From Pseudomonas viciae (GTDB lineage Bacteria; Pseudomonadota; Gammaproteobacteria; Pseudomonadales; Pseudomonadaceae), in assembly GCF_004786035.1 (NCBI RefSeq), contig NZ_CP035088.1, positions 4,128,001-4,192,000 on the forward strand: a DNA stretch of 64,000 nt. The letters are read 5' to 3'. A program made the position numbers and the translations under genes. Position 1 is the stretch's first letter. Every line of letters starts with the position of its first letter. Shown here piece after piece: positions 1-9,693 of this stretch. The notes below the pieces were generated by a model. The model did no database searches. It had not been told where the DNA came from and saw only the letters and a list, made by a program, of their open reading frames with translations.

Positions 1-1
1 G

Positions 2-328
2 GCTGATCAGTTGGCCCGGTTCGAGTGGAAGGATTGGTCGTCCTATGGGGTCGATGCGGTAAATGCCCTGGCACCGTTACGGCAGTTGGGCATTGAAGTT
101 TCCAAGCCTGAGCGTAAAACCATCAATGCTGTTAACGGCGCCAACGATTGGGAACGGGCACTGCTCCAGTACTTCAACGCGCAGTTGGACGCTCATGATT
201 TGAAGTTGCTGGCCATCGGCACTCATTTCGATGAATGCCAGAGCTTTGCGTGCCTGCCCATGAACGGCTTGGGCCTGGTCAATGCATTGGAGATCATGGG
301 TAAGCTGGGCATCGTCTATAAGTATTAA
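2..328 (+). CDS. Hypothetical protein, 5' end outside the window
   Basis: The open frame runs in from the left edge without an upstream stop, so the gene probably begins before the window. The visible 108 residues are mixed alpha/beta, with no signal peptide or membrane segment. A stretch around residues 50-80 (LLQYFNAQLDAHDLKLLAIG) vaguely resembles DUF6630-type proteins, but I cannot confirm this and assign no function. A TTG at position 11 could serve as a start, but no convincing ribosome site precedes it. A 75-bp gap separates it from the VOC gene downstream on the same strand. Confidence 0.55.
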   Translation, partial: ADQLARFEWKDWSSYGVDAVNALAPLRQLGIEVSKPERKTINAVNGANDWERALLQYFNAQLDAHDLKLLAIGTHFDECQSFACLPMNGLGLVNALEIMGKLGIVYKY

Positions 329-403
329 GCCTCCCGCTTCAACAAGCCCACGACGGACCACAATGCTGCTCACTTGAGGCAGCACTAAGCAGGAGCTGAA
401 CAC

Positions 404-1051
404 ATGCACACCACTGTCGATCACCTTGTCATCGTGGCACCGGACCTCGACACCGGCTGCAGATTCGTGACAAGCGCGCTGGGCGTCGAACTTCAACCAG
501 GCGGCGCCCATTCCCGCATGGGTACCCATAACCGGCTGCTTCACCTTGGCCCCGGTCTCTATCTGGAAGTGATCGCCGTGGACCCCAGCGCTGAACGTCC
601 GGACCGGGCCCGCTGGTTTGGCCTTGATCAGTTGGCTCCCCATTCCCCGGCACGGCTGGCGACCTGGGTTGCCCGAACCGATGATATCCAGGCTGCCCAT
701 GACGCTTGCCACGACATTGTCGGAGCCATTGAACCGATGACGAGAGGATCATTGAACTGGCACATAACCGTACCGACCGACGGTAACCTTCCCTTGGCCG
801 GAGCAGCCCCCACCCTCATCCAATGGGCCGACGGACCGCACCCGGCGAGCACACTCCAGGACCAAGGTTGCTCGCTGTTGGCATTGGAGGTCTTCCACAC
901 CGATCCGGAAAAAATCAAAGAGATTCTGACGGCCATGAACTTTTCTGGACCGGTTCAGCTGCATGCACTCGCCCTGGCTTCAACCCCTTATCTGCTTGCG
1001 CATATTCAAACGCCAAGTGGTTCGAAAACATTGCCGCTTTCACGAGAGTGA
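404..1051 (+). CDS. VOC-superfamily protein (glyoxalase_3-like)
   Basis: A 215-residue protein opening with HLVIVAPDLDTG, the usual beta-alpha start of a vicinal-oxygen-chelate module. An RMGTHNRLLHLG segment near residues 38-49 and LYLEVIAVDP near 52-61 follow, which is the pattern of the glyoxalase-like PF13468 group. The second half forms another betaalphabetabetabeta unit, giving the expected full length. Members bind a divalent metal, but their substrates are mostly unknown, so no reaction is assigned. The protein is cytosolic, with no signal sequence. The start is an ATG preceded by AGGAG at about 391-395. It is unrelated in function to the two flanking genes as far as can be seen. Confidence 0.8.
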   Translation: MHTTVDHLVIVAPDLDTGCRFVTSALGVELQPGGAHSRMGTHNRLLHLGPGLYLEVIAVDPSAERPDRARWFGLDQLAPHSPARLATWVARTDDIQAAHDACHDIVGAIEPMTRGSLNWHITVPTDGNLPLAGAAPTLIQWADGPHPASTLQDQGCSLLALEVFHTDPEKIKEILTAMNFSGPVQLHALALASTPYLLAHIQTPSGSKTLPLSRE

Positions 1052-1074
1052 AGCCTGAACCTAGAAGTGACGAC

Positions 1075-1308
1075 ATGACAAACTGTGATCAATGCGGGTC
1101 CCTCCTCCTTCACGACACTGCTGTTTGCCAGCGATGTGACGGGGGGATGACGCTCACGGTAGAGACGCTCGCGCCAAGGTCTCAGCCGTCGAAAGGGTGG
1201 AAAATCCTGAAGTGGGTGCTGATCGGCCTTGTCGTCGCGGTGCTGGCCGCCGTAGCGGCGGTCACGTGGATCTTGCACTCGTTGGGGCCGATGCCTTCTT
1301 TTGGTTGA
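1075..1308 (+). CDS. Small zinc-ribbon membrane protein
   Basis: A 77-residue protein with an N-terminal zinc ribbon (C4xxC7 and C18xxC21), a basic linker, then one hydrophobic segment of about 20 residues (WVLIGLVVAVLAAVAAVTWI) close to the C-terminus. This suggests a tail-anchored or single-pass inner-membrane protein with a cytosolic metal-binding knob. The ATG at 1075 is chosen because the zinc ribbon begins immediately after it. A longer frame running back to 823 would overlap the VOC gene out of frame. Function is unknown. Confidence 0.65.
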   Translation: MTNCDQCGSLLLHDTAVCQRCDGGMTLTVETLAPRSQPSKGWKILKWVLIGLVVAVLAAVAAVTWILHSLGPMPSFG

Positions 1309-1360
1309 GGGCTACAGTGGTTTAAGAGCAGCAAGTCTGTGACGAAAAGTTGAAACGCTC

Positions 1361-2086
1361 TCAATGGGCCAATACAGGCGCCGAAGAGGCCTGGCCTTTT
1401 CCATAGAGGCTCAATTTCGCAACGATGCTCAGAAGCGCCAGCGCGGCAAAAATGATGCGGCTCCATACCAGGTTGTGCGTACCCAGACTCGCGATGACCC
1501 AACCAGCCAACGACGCACCTAGGGTAATACCCAAGTTCGAGAATGAGATATAGAGACTATTGGCGAATTCTGGCGCTTCACTGGCGTCACGCATCAACCA
1601 ACTCTGACTGATGACCAGGCCTGCGGAGTGCAGCAGCCCCCACAAAAGGGTCAACAGCACCATGGCCGAGAATGATCCGCCGAGAAGATAAACCAGTACG
1701 TAAATACCGATATAGAGCAGCGGGTAGATGATCCTGGTACGGATTGCATTTTTTTGCAGCCAGGCGCTGAACAAAAAATTCCCGAAGAACCCGAAAATAC
1801 CAAACGCCATCAACATTGCACTCACCCATGTTCCATTCATGTGAGTGACGCCTTCCAGATACTCGGCAATAAAGCTATAGCCGGAGAACATCGTCGCAAA
1901 TACAAATACGACGGTCGAAAGGCTGAGCCAGACAGACCCTTGCTTCAAAATCTTGAGTTGACTCTTGATCGACATTTTCTTCTGGGTGGGTATCGAGGGC
2001 ATGAGCAACAAGATGCCCACAAATGCGCTTCGCGCTCCAAAAGCGTAACGCAGAGCGCGAAACGGTGAGGCACCGGCAAACCCTCG
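1361..2086 (-). pseudogene. MFS transporter remnant (C-terminal half only)
   Basis: The frame encodes about six hydrophobic segments typical of the C-terminal six-helix half of a major facilitator drug/sugar exporter, including SVWLSLSTVVFVFATMFSGY and GLLHSAGLVISQSW. The first usable start is GTG at 2020 (219 residues, against about 390-400 for a full transporter). In-frame coding-like sequence (FGARSAFVGILLLMPSIP, the typical helix-6/central-loop junction) continues upstream to 2086, where a stop interrupts it. No N-terminal half is found in any frame up to the divergent hydrolase. I read it as a gene that lost its 5' half by deletion; expression as a half-transporter is possible but unlikely. 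Confidence 0.6.
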
Positions 2087-2256
2087 TCACGCAATTTTGT
2101 TCGGCTTGATTATCGGGATAACGCAGGTATCCGTTATTCCCATAGTTGCTATCGACACCCTGCAGTTCTGGTCATCGGCCTCTCGCTTTAATCTGCCCAC
2201 CAAGCGATCGATGACGATCGCAGCAGATCAAACCGACCCTTATGGAGAGAGCAACG

Positions 2257-3210
2257 ATGAACACTTTCAACCGCACCATGGCCGTCGCGACCCTGGCCCT
2301 CGCAACCCTCAGCGCCGAGGCCGCATCACCTGTTCAGGCCGGTGCGAGCGCGTCCGCTGTCGGCAGTGTTGTCCAGTCCGCCAGTTACATCACCACCCAG
2401 GATGGCGTGCAGCTTTACTACAAGGACTGGGGTCCGAGGAATGGCCAGGTCGTGACCTTCAGCCACGGCTGGCCACTGGACTCCGATAGCTGGGAAGCGC
2501 AGATGATGTTCCTCGCCTCGAAGGGTTATCGCGTGGTCGCCCACGATCGCCGCGGCCACGGACGCTCCAGCCAGCCTTGGGAAGGCAACGACATGGATCA
2601 CTACGCCGACGACTTGGCGGCGGTCATTGAAGCGCTGGACCTGAAGGACGTGACCTTGGTCGGTTTCTCCACCGGGGGCGGTGAAGTGGCTCGCTACATC
2701 GGTCGCCACGGTACCGGTCGGGTGAAGAAAGCGGTCCTGGTTTCCTCCGTACCGCCGCTGATGCTCAAGACCGAAACCAACCCTGGCGGCCTGCCCATCG
2801 AAGTGTTCGATGGCCTGCGCAAGGCGTCCCTGGAGAACCGTTCGCAGCTTTACCTGGACATCGCCTCGGGCCCTTTCTTCGGCTACAACCGCAAGGGTGC
2901 CAAGCCGTCCCAAGGTCTGATCCAGACCTTCTGGGCGCAGGGCATGCAGGGCGGCAGCAAGAATACCTATGACTCGATCGCGGCGTTCTCGGCCAGCGAT
3001 TTTCGCGGTGACCTGAAGAAGTTCGATGTGCCAACCATGGTCATCCATGGGGACGACGATCAGATCGTACCTATCGACGCATCGGGTCGGGCCTCGGCGG
3101 CACTGATCAAGGGCGCTAAACTCATCGTCTACGCCGGTGCCCCCCATGGCTTGACCGAGACTCACAAGGATCGTCTGAATCAGGATCTGTTGAAGTTTCT
3201 TCAGGAATAA
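2257..3210 (+). CDS. Secreted alpha/beta hydrolase (chloroperoxidase/arylesterase family)
   Basis: A 317-residue alpha/beta hydrolase of the non-haem haloperoxidase/esterase type. Visible elements are an oxyanion strand [13 protein letters not shown] (about 68-80), [10 protein letters not shown], the nucleophile elbow GFSTGG with Ser138, the acid in HGDDDQIVP (about Asp268) and APHGLTETH with His297. An N-terminal hydrophobic stretch with AEA near residue 22 looks like a signal peptide, so the enzyme is probably periplasmic; most relatives of this family are cytosolic. The start at 2257 is preferred over the upstream ATG at 2242 because GGAGA lies 8 nt before it. Physiological substrate is unknown; perhydrolase or esterase activity is typical of the family. 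Confidence 0.85.
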   Translation: MNTFNRTMAVATLALATLSAEAASPVQAGASASAVGSVVQSASYITTQDGVQLYYKDWGPRNGQVVTFSHGWPLDSDSWEAQMMFLASKGYRVVAHDRRGHGRSSQPWEGNDMDHYADDLAAVIEALDLKDVTLVGFSTGGGEVARYIGRHGTGRVKKAVLVSSVPPLMLKTETNPGGLPIEVFDGLRKASLENRSQLYLDIASGPFFGYNRKGAKPSQGLIQTFWAQGMQGGSKNTYDSIAAFSASDFRGDLKKFDVPTMVIHGDDDQIVPIDASGRASAALIKGAKLIVYAGAPHGLTETHKDRLNQDLLKFLQE

Positions 3211-3231
3211 AAGCGGTGCAGAGTGATCTAC

Positions 3232-3320
3232 TGTGGGAGCGGGCTTGCTCGCGAAAGCGGTGGATCAGCTTGCATCAATCCTGGAGTGCCGCCGTCTTCG
3301 CGAGCAAGCCCGCTCCCACC
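3232..3320. repeat. REP doublet (inverted pair)
   Basis: TGTGGGAGCGGGCTTGCTCGCGA at 3232-3254 recurs as its reverse complement at 3298-3320. This is the head-to-head REP pair commonly found between Pseudomonas genes. It lies just after the hydrolase stop codon. Confidence 0.9.
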
Positions 3321-3355
3321 TGATCTCGGGTGGTCACAGATTCAGCATCCACCTA

Positions 3356-3384
3356 GCAAAACCCTTCCCACGAAGGGCTTTTGC
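3356..3384 (+). terminator. Probable rho-independent terminator
   Basis: Stem CCCTTC (3362-3367) pairs with GAAGGG (3372-3377) around a 4-nt loop, flanked by AAAA on the left and TTTT on the right. This gives a hairpin with a short U-tract that would work in either direction. It probably ends transcription from the hydrolase after the REP pair. Confidence 0.6.
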
Positions 3385-3490
3385 GTTGTCGCTCATCCCT
3401 CGCCCCCCCTGGCAAGCACGGTCATCGATCCGTGTGAACCTAGCCGCCACCCTGCCCTCCGATACTGAGGACGTACCAAGGGTGACCCAC

Positions 3491-5671
3491 ATGGCAATCG
3501 AAGACACTTTATTACGTCAACGCAAGGTGCTCGCCGAATTCGGTGAGTTGGCCCTGGTTTCAGACGATCTGGAACACATCCTCGACGAGGCCTGTCGCCT
3601 GGTGGGAGATGCACTGCAAACCCAGCTGGCGAAGTTCATGCTGCTGGAGGACGACGGCCTCACCTTTCTCGTGCGAAACGGCGTGGGCTGGACGCCGGGG
3701 GTCGTGGGCAACGTCCGGGTGCAGGCATTGGAAGGAACCCCGGAACACTTTTCCCTCGATACCGGTAGCGCCGTCATCTCAACGGATATCTCGGCTGAAA
3801 CACGCTTTCGCTACCACGATTTTCAACGGCAAAACGGGGTCCAGGCGTTCGTCAACGTATTGGTTTTTGGCGCCACCGAAACACGCCCTTTCGGAATTTT
3901 CGAGGTCGACAGTCGTCATCCGCGACAGTTTGCCGAGAGCGATATCGATTTTCTGCGCGGTTACGGCAACCTGCTCGGTGCGGCATTAAAGCGCTCCAAA
4001 GCGCTGCAGGCCATGCGCCTGACCGAAGAAAAACTGCGTGAAAGCGAAAGACACTACCGGATCGCGGCCGAGCTCAACCCTCACTGGCCGTGGACGGCCG
4101 ACAGCCATGGCGCAGTGATGTCCCTGGATCAGCGTTGGTATGACTACACCGGAAGGTCACCGGCACAGACGCTGGGGCGCCAGTGGCTCAATGCAACGCA
4201 CCCCGACGACAAAATCGCCATCGCCCGGTTATGGAATTTGTCGCTGTCAAACCTGCAACCCTTCGACTCGCAAATCCGCCTGCGAAAACTCACCGGGGAA
4301 TACCGATGGTTCAGGATCCGGGCGTTTTGCAGCCTGAGCCCTGGTGGGCAATGCGAACAGTGGTACGGCACCGTCGAAGATATCAATGAACGGGTACAGC
4401 TGGAGGCCGCGCTGAGGGATTGGAACGATCGGCTCGAAGAACGTATCACCCAGCGTACCGGGCAGCTTGAGGCCGAACAACACGAGCGCGCCTTGGCCGA
4501 GTCCAAGTTGCGGCAAAGTCAGAAAATGGAAGCCGTCGGCCAACTGACCGGGGGTATCGCCCATGACTTCAACAACCTGCTGGCAGGCATCACCAGTAGT
4601 TTGGAACTGATGCAACGCCGCATTGACAGCCACCACTATGACCAACTGTCGCGCTACAACAGCGTCGCCCTGACCTCGGCGGCACGTGCAGCCGCCCTCA
4701 CCCAGCGTTTGCTGGCGTTTTCTCGGCAGCAATCACTCCAGCCGGAAGTGCTCGAACCGCGCCGGGTGGTGGCGGGCCTTGAGGAGATGATCCGGCGCTC
4801 CGTGGGCCCCAGCATCAATGTCGAGTGTTCTTTCAGAAGCAACGACCCGATCAAGTGCGACCCCAATGAACTGGAAAACGCACTGCTCAATCTTGCGATC
4901 AACGCTCGGGACGCGATGCCCGGGGGTGGCGCCTTGAAGCTTGATGTGTACCGCTGCGTGATCGACGAAAAGTCTTCCAGCGAAAAGATAATGCCTGCGG
5001 GCCCGTACGTGGGGATATCGGTCACGGACTCAGGCATGGGGATCAGTGCCGAGATCATGTCTCGCGTGTTCGATCCGTTCTTCACCACGAAGCGCATTGG
5101 TGAAGGTTCCGGTTTGGGTCTTTCGATGATCTACGGATTCGCCCAGCAATCCGGAGGTCAGGTGAAGATCCACAGCACCGTCGGAGTGGGCACGACGGTG
5201 ACGATGTACTTTCCTGTTGTGCGCCGGTTCCCCTCCCCGCTGAAAAGCGCCAAGCCGACCGGAATTGAACCGCTGCCACCTGGGAGCAACGAAACGATTC
5301 TGCTGGTTGACGACGAAGCGGCCATTCGCCAAATGGTCGCGGAGTTCCTGAGCGAAAACGGTTACCGCGTCCTCCAGGCGCTGGACAGCGACTCGGCCTT
5401 GAAGCAAGCCGATAACGCCGAGCACATCGATGTATTGCTGACAGACATCGGCCTGCCCGGCGCCATGAACGGCATCAACCTGGCGGACGAACTGAGGGCC
5501 CGGCACCCAACGCTGAAAGTGTTGTTCATCACCGGGTTTGCCGAGGGCGAAAGCCTGGTCTCGGTCGACGCAACGACTCGGGTGATGACCAAGCCGTTCA
5601 ACTTGACCGATCTGGGTCTGCGAGTCGGTGCGCTGATTCATTCGGCTGATGGCAGTGCTGGGTCACACTGA
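3491..5671 (+). CDS. Hybrid sensor histidine kinase (GAF-PAS-HisKA-HATPase-REC)
   Basis: A 726-residue cytosolic kinase with no membrane segment. Order: GAF domain (about 15-175), PAS/PAC domain (about 195-300, with [12 protein letters not shown] and YRWFRIRAF), and a short coiled coil. HisKA follows with phospho-acceptor His358 in IAHDFNNLL, then a HATPase domain (N box [14 protein letters not shown] boxes DSGMGIS and GSGLGLSM). A C-terminal receiver follows LLVDDEAA, with phospho-acceptor Asp652 in LTDIGLPG and Lys in MTKPF. The FNN variant of the H-box is typical of hybrid kinases with an attached receiver. ATG 3491 follows AAGGGTG; GTG 3482 is an alternative. No dedicated output regulator lies next to it, so the target is unknown. 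Confidence 0.88.
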   Translation: MAIEDTLLRQRKVLAEFGELALVSDDLEHILDEACRLVGDALQTQLAKFMLLEDDGLTFLVRNGVGWTPGVVGNVRVQALEGTPEHFSLDTGSAVISTDISAETRFRYHDFQRQNGVQAFVNVLVFGATETRPFGIFEVDSRHPRQFAESDIDFLRGYGNLLGAALKRSKALQAMRLTEEKLRESERHYRIAAELNPHWPWTADSHGAVMSLDQRWYDYTGRSPAQTLGRQWLNATHPDDKIAIARLWNLSLSNLQPFDSQIRLRKLTGEYRWFRIRAFCSLSPGGQCEQWYGTVEDINERVQLEAALRDWNDRLEERITQRTGQLEAEQHERALAESKLRQSQKMEAVGQLTGGIAHDFNNLLAGITSSLELMQRRIDSHHYDQLSRYNSVALTSAARAAALTQRLLAFSRQQSLQPEVLEPRRVVAGLEEMIRRSVGPSINVECSFRSNDPIKCDPNELENALLNLAINARDAMPGGGALKLDVYRCVIDEKSSSEKIMPAGPYVGISVTDSGMGISAEIMSRVFDPFFTTKRIGEGSGLGLSMIYGFAQQSGGQVKIHSTVGVGTTVTMYFPVVRRFPSPLKSAKPTGIEPLPPGSNETILLVDDEAAIRQMVAEFLSENGYRVLQALDSDSALKQADNAEHIDVLLTDIGLPGAMNGINLADELRARHPTLKVLFITGFAEGESLVSVDATTRVMTKPFNLTDLGLRVGALIHSADGSAGSH

Positions 5672-5684
5672 ACATGACGCCTTA

Positions 5685-6173
5685 TCAATGCCGCAGTAGC
5701 TTGCGCAACGGGATCTCGTCCTTGCGCACGGGTGACTTGATGACGATGTAGCTGAAGTACTTGGAGATGCCGATGTTCTTGTCCAGCAGGCTTTCCATCA
5801 CGTCTTGGTAGTCCTGGATGCTGCGGGTCATGAAGCGCACCAGGTAATCGTAGCCGCCGCTGATCAGGTGGCATTCGAGCACTTCATCCACCAGGCGGAT
5901 GTTGGATTCGAACTTGGCGAAATCCTCGCGTTTGTGGTCGCTCAGGGTAATCTCGGTGAAAACCGTCACCGAATCGGTAATCTTGGCCAGGTTCAGATGG
6001 GCCTTGTAGCTGGAGATATACCCCAGCGATTCCAACCGCTTGACCCGCTGCAAACAGGGGCTGGCGGACAACCCCACGGCATCGGCCAGGCTGACGTTGG
6101 TCATGCGACCGTCTTTTTGAAGCTCTACCAAAATGCTGATGTCGATCCGGTCCAGTTTCGCTAAACCTTCCAT
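5685..6173 (-). CDS. Lrp/AsnC-family transcriptional regulator
   Basis: A 162-residue regulator. The N-terminal winged HTH (LDRIDISILVELQKDGRM...LADAVGLSASPCLQRVKRLE, about 6-50) is followed by the RAM/AsnC effector domain (about 70-150, with VLECHLISGGYDYLVRF). Family members sense amino acids and form octamers. It is the last gene of a minus-strand set after the GABA-type transaminase and the HAD protein (45-bp gap), so local control of amino-acid or amine catabolism is a fair inference. It converges on the hybrid kinase with only 13 bp between stops. Confidence 0.88.
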   Translation of the reverse strand: MEGLAKLDRIDISILVELQKDGRMTNVSLADAVGLSASPCLQRVKRLESLGYISSYKAHLNLAKITDSVTVFTEITLSDHKREDFAKFESNIRLVDEVLECHLISGGYDYLVRFMTRSIQDYQDVMESLLDKNIGISKYFSYIVIKSPVRKDEIPLRKLLRH

Positions 6174-6218
6174 CGCATACCTCTTGCCTACCGTTTGTAA
6201 GACAATCTTCTAACAAAA

Positions 6219-6875
6219 TCAGCGTCGTAAAGACAGCTGATGCTGAGCCACCAGATCAGCCATGCTGTTGATGCAATAGTCCGCCGTGCATGGCGTGGAC
6301 GGGTTTTCGCTGCTGCGACAGATCAGGCAAACCGCCCCGACCTTGTGTGGACGGGCACCAGGACGGGTTATCTGTAGGATAGCTTCAGCATCCAGATCGT
6401 TGGCCAACAACCACTCGTGATCCTGCAACGGGTCGCTCGCCAGGGAAATAAAATCCTCCGGCTCGATGCCCAGGCGCTCGCACAGGGCGCCCCGGTCCTC
6501 TGCATCGCGATCGCCGTGCACCAGCAGGCGATAGAACTTGCGCAAATAGAGCATCGCACCCGGCGCGTCCTCGAACAGCGTCCAGACGGCAGCCGACCGG
6601 GCGAAGCTCATACCCTCCTCCCAACTGATCTTGAGCTTCCAGCGCTCGGCCAATTGCCGGTGGGCGAAGCACAGCAAGCCGCTGAAACCCAGTTCGCCAA
6701 AGCGTGGATACAGCGCTTGCAGCACCTCATCGAACTCGGCCAGCACGCGGGCCTTGTCCGGTGCGTCGCCGTGCTGCTCCAGCAGCGGCTGCAACGCACT
6801 CCAGACGCCGGAGTCGCGATCCACCAGAACCTCATCGCAGTCGATCAACAACGCCCGATATTCAGTCAGCCTCAT
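6219..6875 (-). CDS. HAD-superfamily hydrolase
   Basis: A 218-residue protein starting with the HAD nucleophile motif LIDCDEVLVD (Asp12 and Asp14). Motif II is not obvious: a Ser/Thr may lie near LLVHGDRD. Motif IV-like acidic residues lie in SLASDPLQDHEW. A helical cap sits between residues about 20 and 95. This is the general layout of small-molecule phosphatases or dehalogenases, but the substrate cannot be read from sequence. ATG 6875 is chosen over a frame beginning at 6908 because GGAGAC precedes it at a 7-nt spacing and the catalytic motif follows directly. It lies 87 bp downstream of the transaminase. Confidence 0.7.
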   Translation of the reverse strand: MRLTEYRALLIDCDEVLVDRDSGVWSALQPLLEQHGDAPDKARVLAEFDEVLQALYPRFGELGFSGLLCFAHRQLAERWKLKISWEEGMSFARSAAVWTLFEDAPGAMLYLRKFYRLLVHGDRDAEDRGALCERLGIEPEDFISLASDPLQDHEWLLANDLDAEAILQITRPGARPHKVGAVCLICRSSENPSTPCTADYCINSMADLVAQHQLSLRR

Positions 6876-6962
6876 CTTTAAAGTCTCCGATGATGTCCCA
6901 TCGATCACGCTCCATTAACCAGCACTGACGCTTGCCTTGGCAAACGTCATGCACGCTGGCAT

Positions 6963-8255
6963 TCAACCCAGGACGCGCGCCAGGGCGGCGTCGAGAATCT
7001 GCAACGCTTCATCAATCTGCGTTTCAGTCGTCACCAGCGGCGCAAGGAAACGCAACACGTTGCGGTAGACCCCGCATTTGATCACCAGCAAGCCGCCCGC
7101 TCGCGCTTCGTCGATCAGGCGTTGATTCAGCTCGGCATCCGGGGTGCGGGCGTCGTCATTCTTGATCAGCTCGATGGCCAGCATGAAGCCGCTGCCGCGC
7201 ACGTCGCCAATTTGCGGGTAACGCGCTTGCAACTGCAACAAGCCTTGGCGCAGACGCTCGCCCAGGGCTTCGCCACGGGCCAGCAGTTGTTCCTGCTCAT
7301 AGGCGTCGATCACCGCCAGCGCCGCTGCGCAGGACAGCGCGTTACCGCCGTATGTGCCACCCAGGCCACCAGGGAGCGGCGCGTCCATGATCTCAGCCTT
7401 GCCAACGACGCCGGACAACGGCAAGCCGCCGGCGAGGCTTTTGGCGACGGTGACCAGGTCCGGTTGGATGCCAGCATGCTGGAAACCGAACCATTTCCCG
7501 GTGCGACCGAAACCGGTCTGGATTTCATCGAGAATCAACACAATGCCGTGCTTTTGCGTCAGCGCGCGCAAACCCTGCAGAAACTCGGCCGGTGCCGAAA
7601 GGAAACCGCCATCGCCCTGCACCGGCTCAATGATGATCGCCGCGACCCGCTCAGGGGCTACTTGCGTGGCCAACAGCTCGTCCAACGCCAGCAGCGCCAT
7701 CTCACTGGTGACGCCGCGATAAGCGTTCGGATACGGGGTGTGGAACACCTCCGGCGCGAACGGACCGAAGTTCTGCTTATACGGCTGGCTCATCCCGGTC
7801 AGCGTAGTGCCGAGCAAAGTCCGGCCATGGAACCCGCCGCGAAAAGCGATCACCGCCGAGCGGTTGGTGTGGGCACGGGCAATCTTCACCGCGTTCTCCA
7901 CTGCTTCGGCGCCGGAAGTGAAGAACGCCGCTTTGTAGGCCTCGTGGCCACCGATCATTTCGCACAGGCGTTGGGCCAGGTCCAGGTAAGGCTTGTAGGC
8001 CACGACCTGGAAGCAGGCATGGGTGACTTTCTGCAACTGGGCCTGCACCGCCGCGACCACCTTGGGGTGATTGTGGCCGATGTTCAACACACCGATACCG
8101 CCGACGAAGTCCAGGTAGCGCTTGCCGTCCACGTCCCACAATTGCGAGCCTTGGGCCCTGTCGATCACCAGTGGGTGCGCGGTGACCAGGCCACGTGGCA
8201 CGAATTGATCACGTTGACGGAGCAGACTTGGGGTTTCTTCGACTTTACTGTTCAT
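6963..8255 (-). CDS. gabT: 4-aminobutyrate-type class III aminotransferase
   Basis: A 430-residue PLP-dependent class III aminotransferase. Visible are FFTSGAEAVENAVKIAR (phosphate-binding region, about 111-127), Asp243 in ILDEIQTGFGRTG, and the Schiff-base lysine Lys272 in VAKSLAGGLPLSG. Length and motifs fit 4-aminobutyrate--2-oxoglutarate transaminases; ornithine- or other omega-amine specificity cannot be excluded. This is probably not the main gabT of the cell, because no gabD lies directly beside it; an SSADH-like gene lies about 4.4 kb away. The start at ATG 8255 skips nine extra N-terminal codons. It probably forms a transcription unit with the HAD and AsnC genes. Confidence 0.8.
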   Translation of the reverse strand: MNSKVEETPSLLRQRDQFVPRGLVTAHPLVIDRAQGSQLWDVDGKRYLDFVGGIGVLNIGHNHPKVVAAVQAQLQKVTHACFQVVAYKPYLDLAQRLCEMIGGHEAYKAAFFTSGAEAVENAVKIARAHTNRSAVIAFRGGFHGRTLLGTTLTGMSQPYKQNFGPFAPEVFHTPYPNAYRGVTSEMALLALDELLATQVAPERVAAIIIEPVQGDGGFLSAPAEFLQGLRALTQKHGIVLILDEIQTGFGRTGKWFGFQHAGIQPDLVTVAKSLAGGLPLSGVVGKAEIMDAPLPGGLGGTYGGNALSCAAALAVIDAYEQEQLLARGEALGERLRQGLLQLQARYPQIGDVRGSGFMLAIELIKNDDARTPDAELNQRLIDEARAGGLLVIKCGVYRNVLRFLAPLVTTETQIDEALQILDAALARVLG

Positions 8256-8542
8256 TGGCATTTCCCATCGTGAGCCTCGCACCCAGGAAGCGGTTGCGCT
8301 GTGTTCACAGGTTAAGGGTTCGACGCGATTGTCTAAGCCGAACTTGGCCGCTGAGAAATCCGGATCGACTGTTTACACCCCGGCAAACAGCAGAAAACTC
8401 CAGAGACCTCCCACCCCATGGAATCTGCCGGCAAGAGCGTCTTACAACGCAGCGTAATGCGGCTAAGCGGGTCCTTTCGACAGATCCTGCTCTGGCGTTG
8501 AGGCATGCTGGATACTCCTTAATTTCAGGCGAGAAGTGATCC

Positions 8543-9469
8543 ATGGCCCTGCTTTATAAAGCTGACCCGGTACGCGGCGAACACTGGCGGCGCCTGTTCG
8601 CCGAACACGCTCCGGATATCGAGTGGCGTGCCTGGCCGGATATCGGCGACGCGCGGGACATTCAGTACCTCGCGGCCTGGCAGGCACCGGATGACATCGA
8701 AACCGTGTTGCCGAACCTCAAGGTTCTGTTCGCCTTGTCAGCCGGGGTCGATCAGCTTGACCTTGGTCGCTTGCCGACGACGCTGCCGGTGGTGCGCTTG
8801 CTCGACCCGGGGATCAGTCAGGGCATGTGCGAGTACGCCAGTTTCGCGGTGCTCAGTCTGCATCGGGACATGTTGCGCTACCGCCAGCAACAGGCCGAAC
8901 GGTGCTGGCAGGCGCACCGGCTGGTGCCCGCCCGGCAACGCCGGATCGGGGTCATGGGCCTGGGTTTGCAGGCGCAGCAGATACTCGCCACCTTGAAGAC
9001 CTTTGGCTTTGCCTTGTCGGGCTGGGCCCGCAGCGAGCATCGTATTGAAGGGGTGGAGTGTTTTGCCGGCACCGAGCAACTGCCGGCCTTTCTCAGCCAG
9101 TGCGACATCGTCGTGTGTGTCCTGCCGTTGACCGAGCAGACCCGAGGAATTCTCGACCGTCAGCTGTTCCAGCATCTGCCCGAGGGTGCCGCCTTGATCA
9201 ACATGGGCCGGGGTGGGCATCTGGTCGAGACGGACCTGCTTGAAGCGCTTGCCAGCGGCCAACTCAGCGCGGCGGTGCTCGATGTCCTGGAACAGGAACC
9301 GGCTGCCTCGGACCATCCGTTCTGGGACCATCCACAGATACTGCTGACGCCACACATCGCCGCGATGACTCAGCCCGAGAGTGCCTTTGGCGTGTTGCTG
9401 GAGAATATCCGCCGGCATCAACGGGGTGAATCGATGCTGGGCCTGGTTGATCGTGAGCGTAACTACTGA
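8543..9469 (+). CDS. Glyoxylate/hydroxypyruvate reductase A-like D-2-hydroxyacid dehydrogenase
   Basis: A 308-residue NAD(P)-dependent reductase of the GhrA type. It has the nucleotide-binding motif RIGVMGLGLQAQQI (about 134-147) and the catalytic Arg in ALINMGRGGHLVE. The Glu lies in LDVLEQEPA and the His in LLTPHIAAMTQP. Enzymes of this group reduce glyoxylate or hydroxypyruvate to glycolate or glycerate in the cytosol. It is divergent from the transaminase across 287 bp and begins a plus-strand run with the GNAT and bicupin genes. A 2-oxoacid produced by the neighbouring amine catabolism would be a plausible substrate (inference). Confidence 0.85.
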   Translation: MALLYKADPVRGEHWRRLFAEHAPDIEWRAWPDIGDARDIQYLAAWQAPDDIETVLPNLKVLFALSAGVDQLDLGRLPTTLPVVRLLDPGISQGMCEYASFAVLSLHRDMLRYRQQQAERCWQAHRLVPARQRRIGVMGLGLQAQQILATLKTFGFALSGWARSEHRIEGVECFAGTEQLPAFLSQCDIVVCVLPLTEQTRGILDRQLFQHLPEGAALINMGRGGHLVETDLLEALASGQLSAAVLDVLEQEPAASDHPFWDHPQILLTPHIAAMTQPESAFGVLLENIRRHQRGESMLGLVDRERNY

Positions 9470-9693
9470 CCCTTCCTCCGCCTTTTGTGCAGTCTCGAAG
9501 GCGGAAAAACGCTCCAGTATTTCCTGCTGGCCCGGCGTCGGATTTGAGCAAGAAATGTGGCCGGCCGCACCGTTGCTTACGGAACCTGCCGAATCAATTA
9601 GCGGCCCTTGTCAGGCCTCGTTGCAGGTGAGATACACACACTTTCAGCGGACAAAAACCGTCCGATTACAGGCCTTTTCAGTGGTGATCTGCC

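Noticed and set aside
3223..3468. Small coding frames within the REP/terminator region before the hybrid kinase
   Set aside because: They translate the REP palindrome itself and have no ribosome site; the kinase start is better placed at 3491.
7122..8273. Plus-strand open frame (383 codons) opposite the aminotransferase
   Set aside because: Antisense shadow; the minus-strand product has all aminotransferase motifs.
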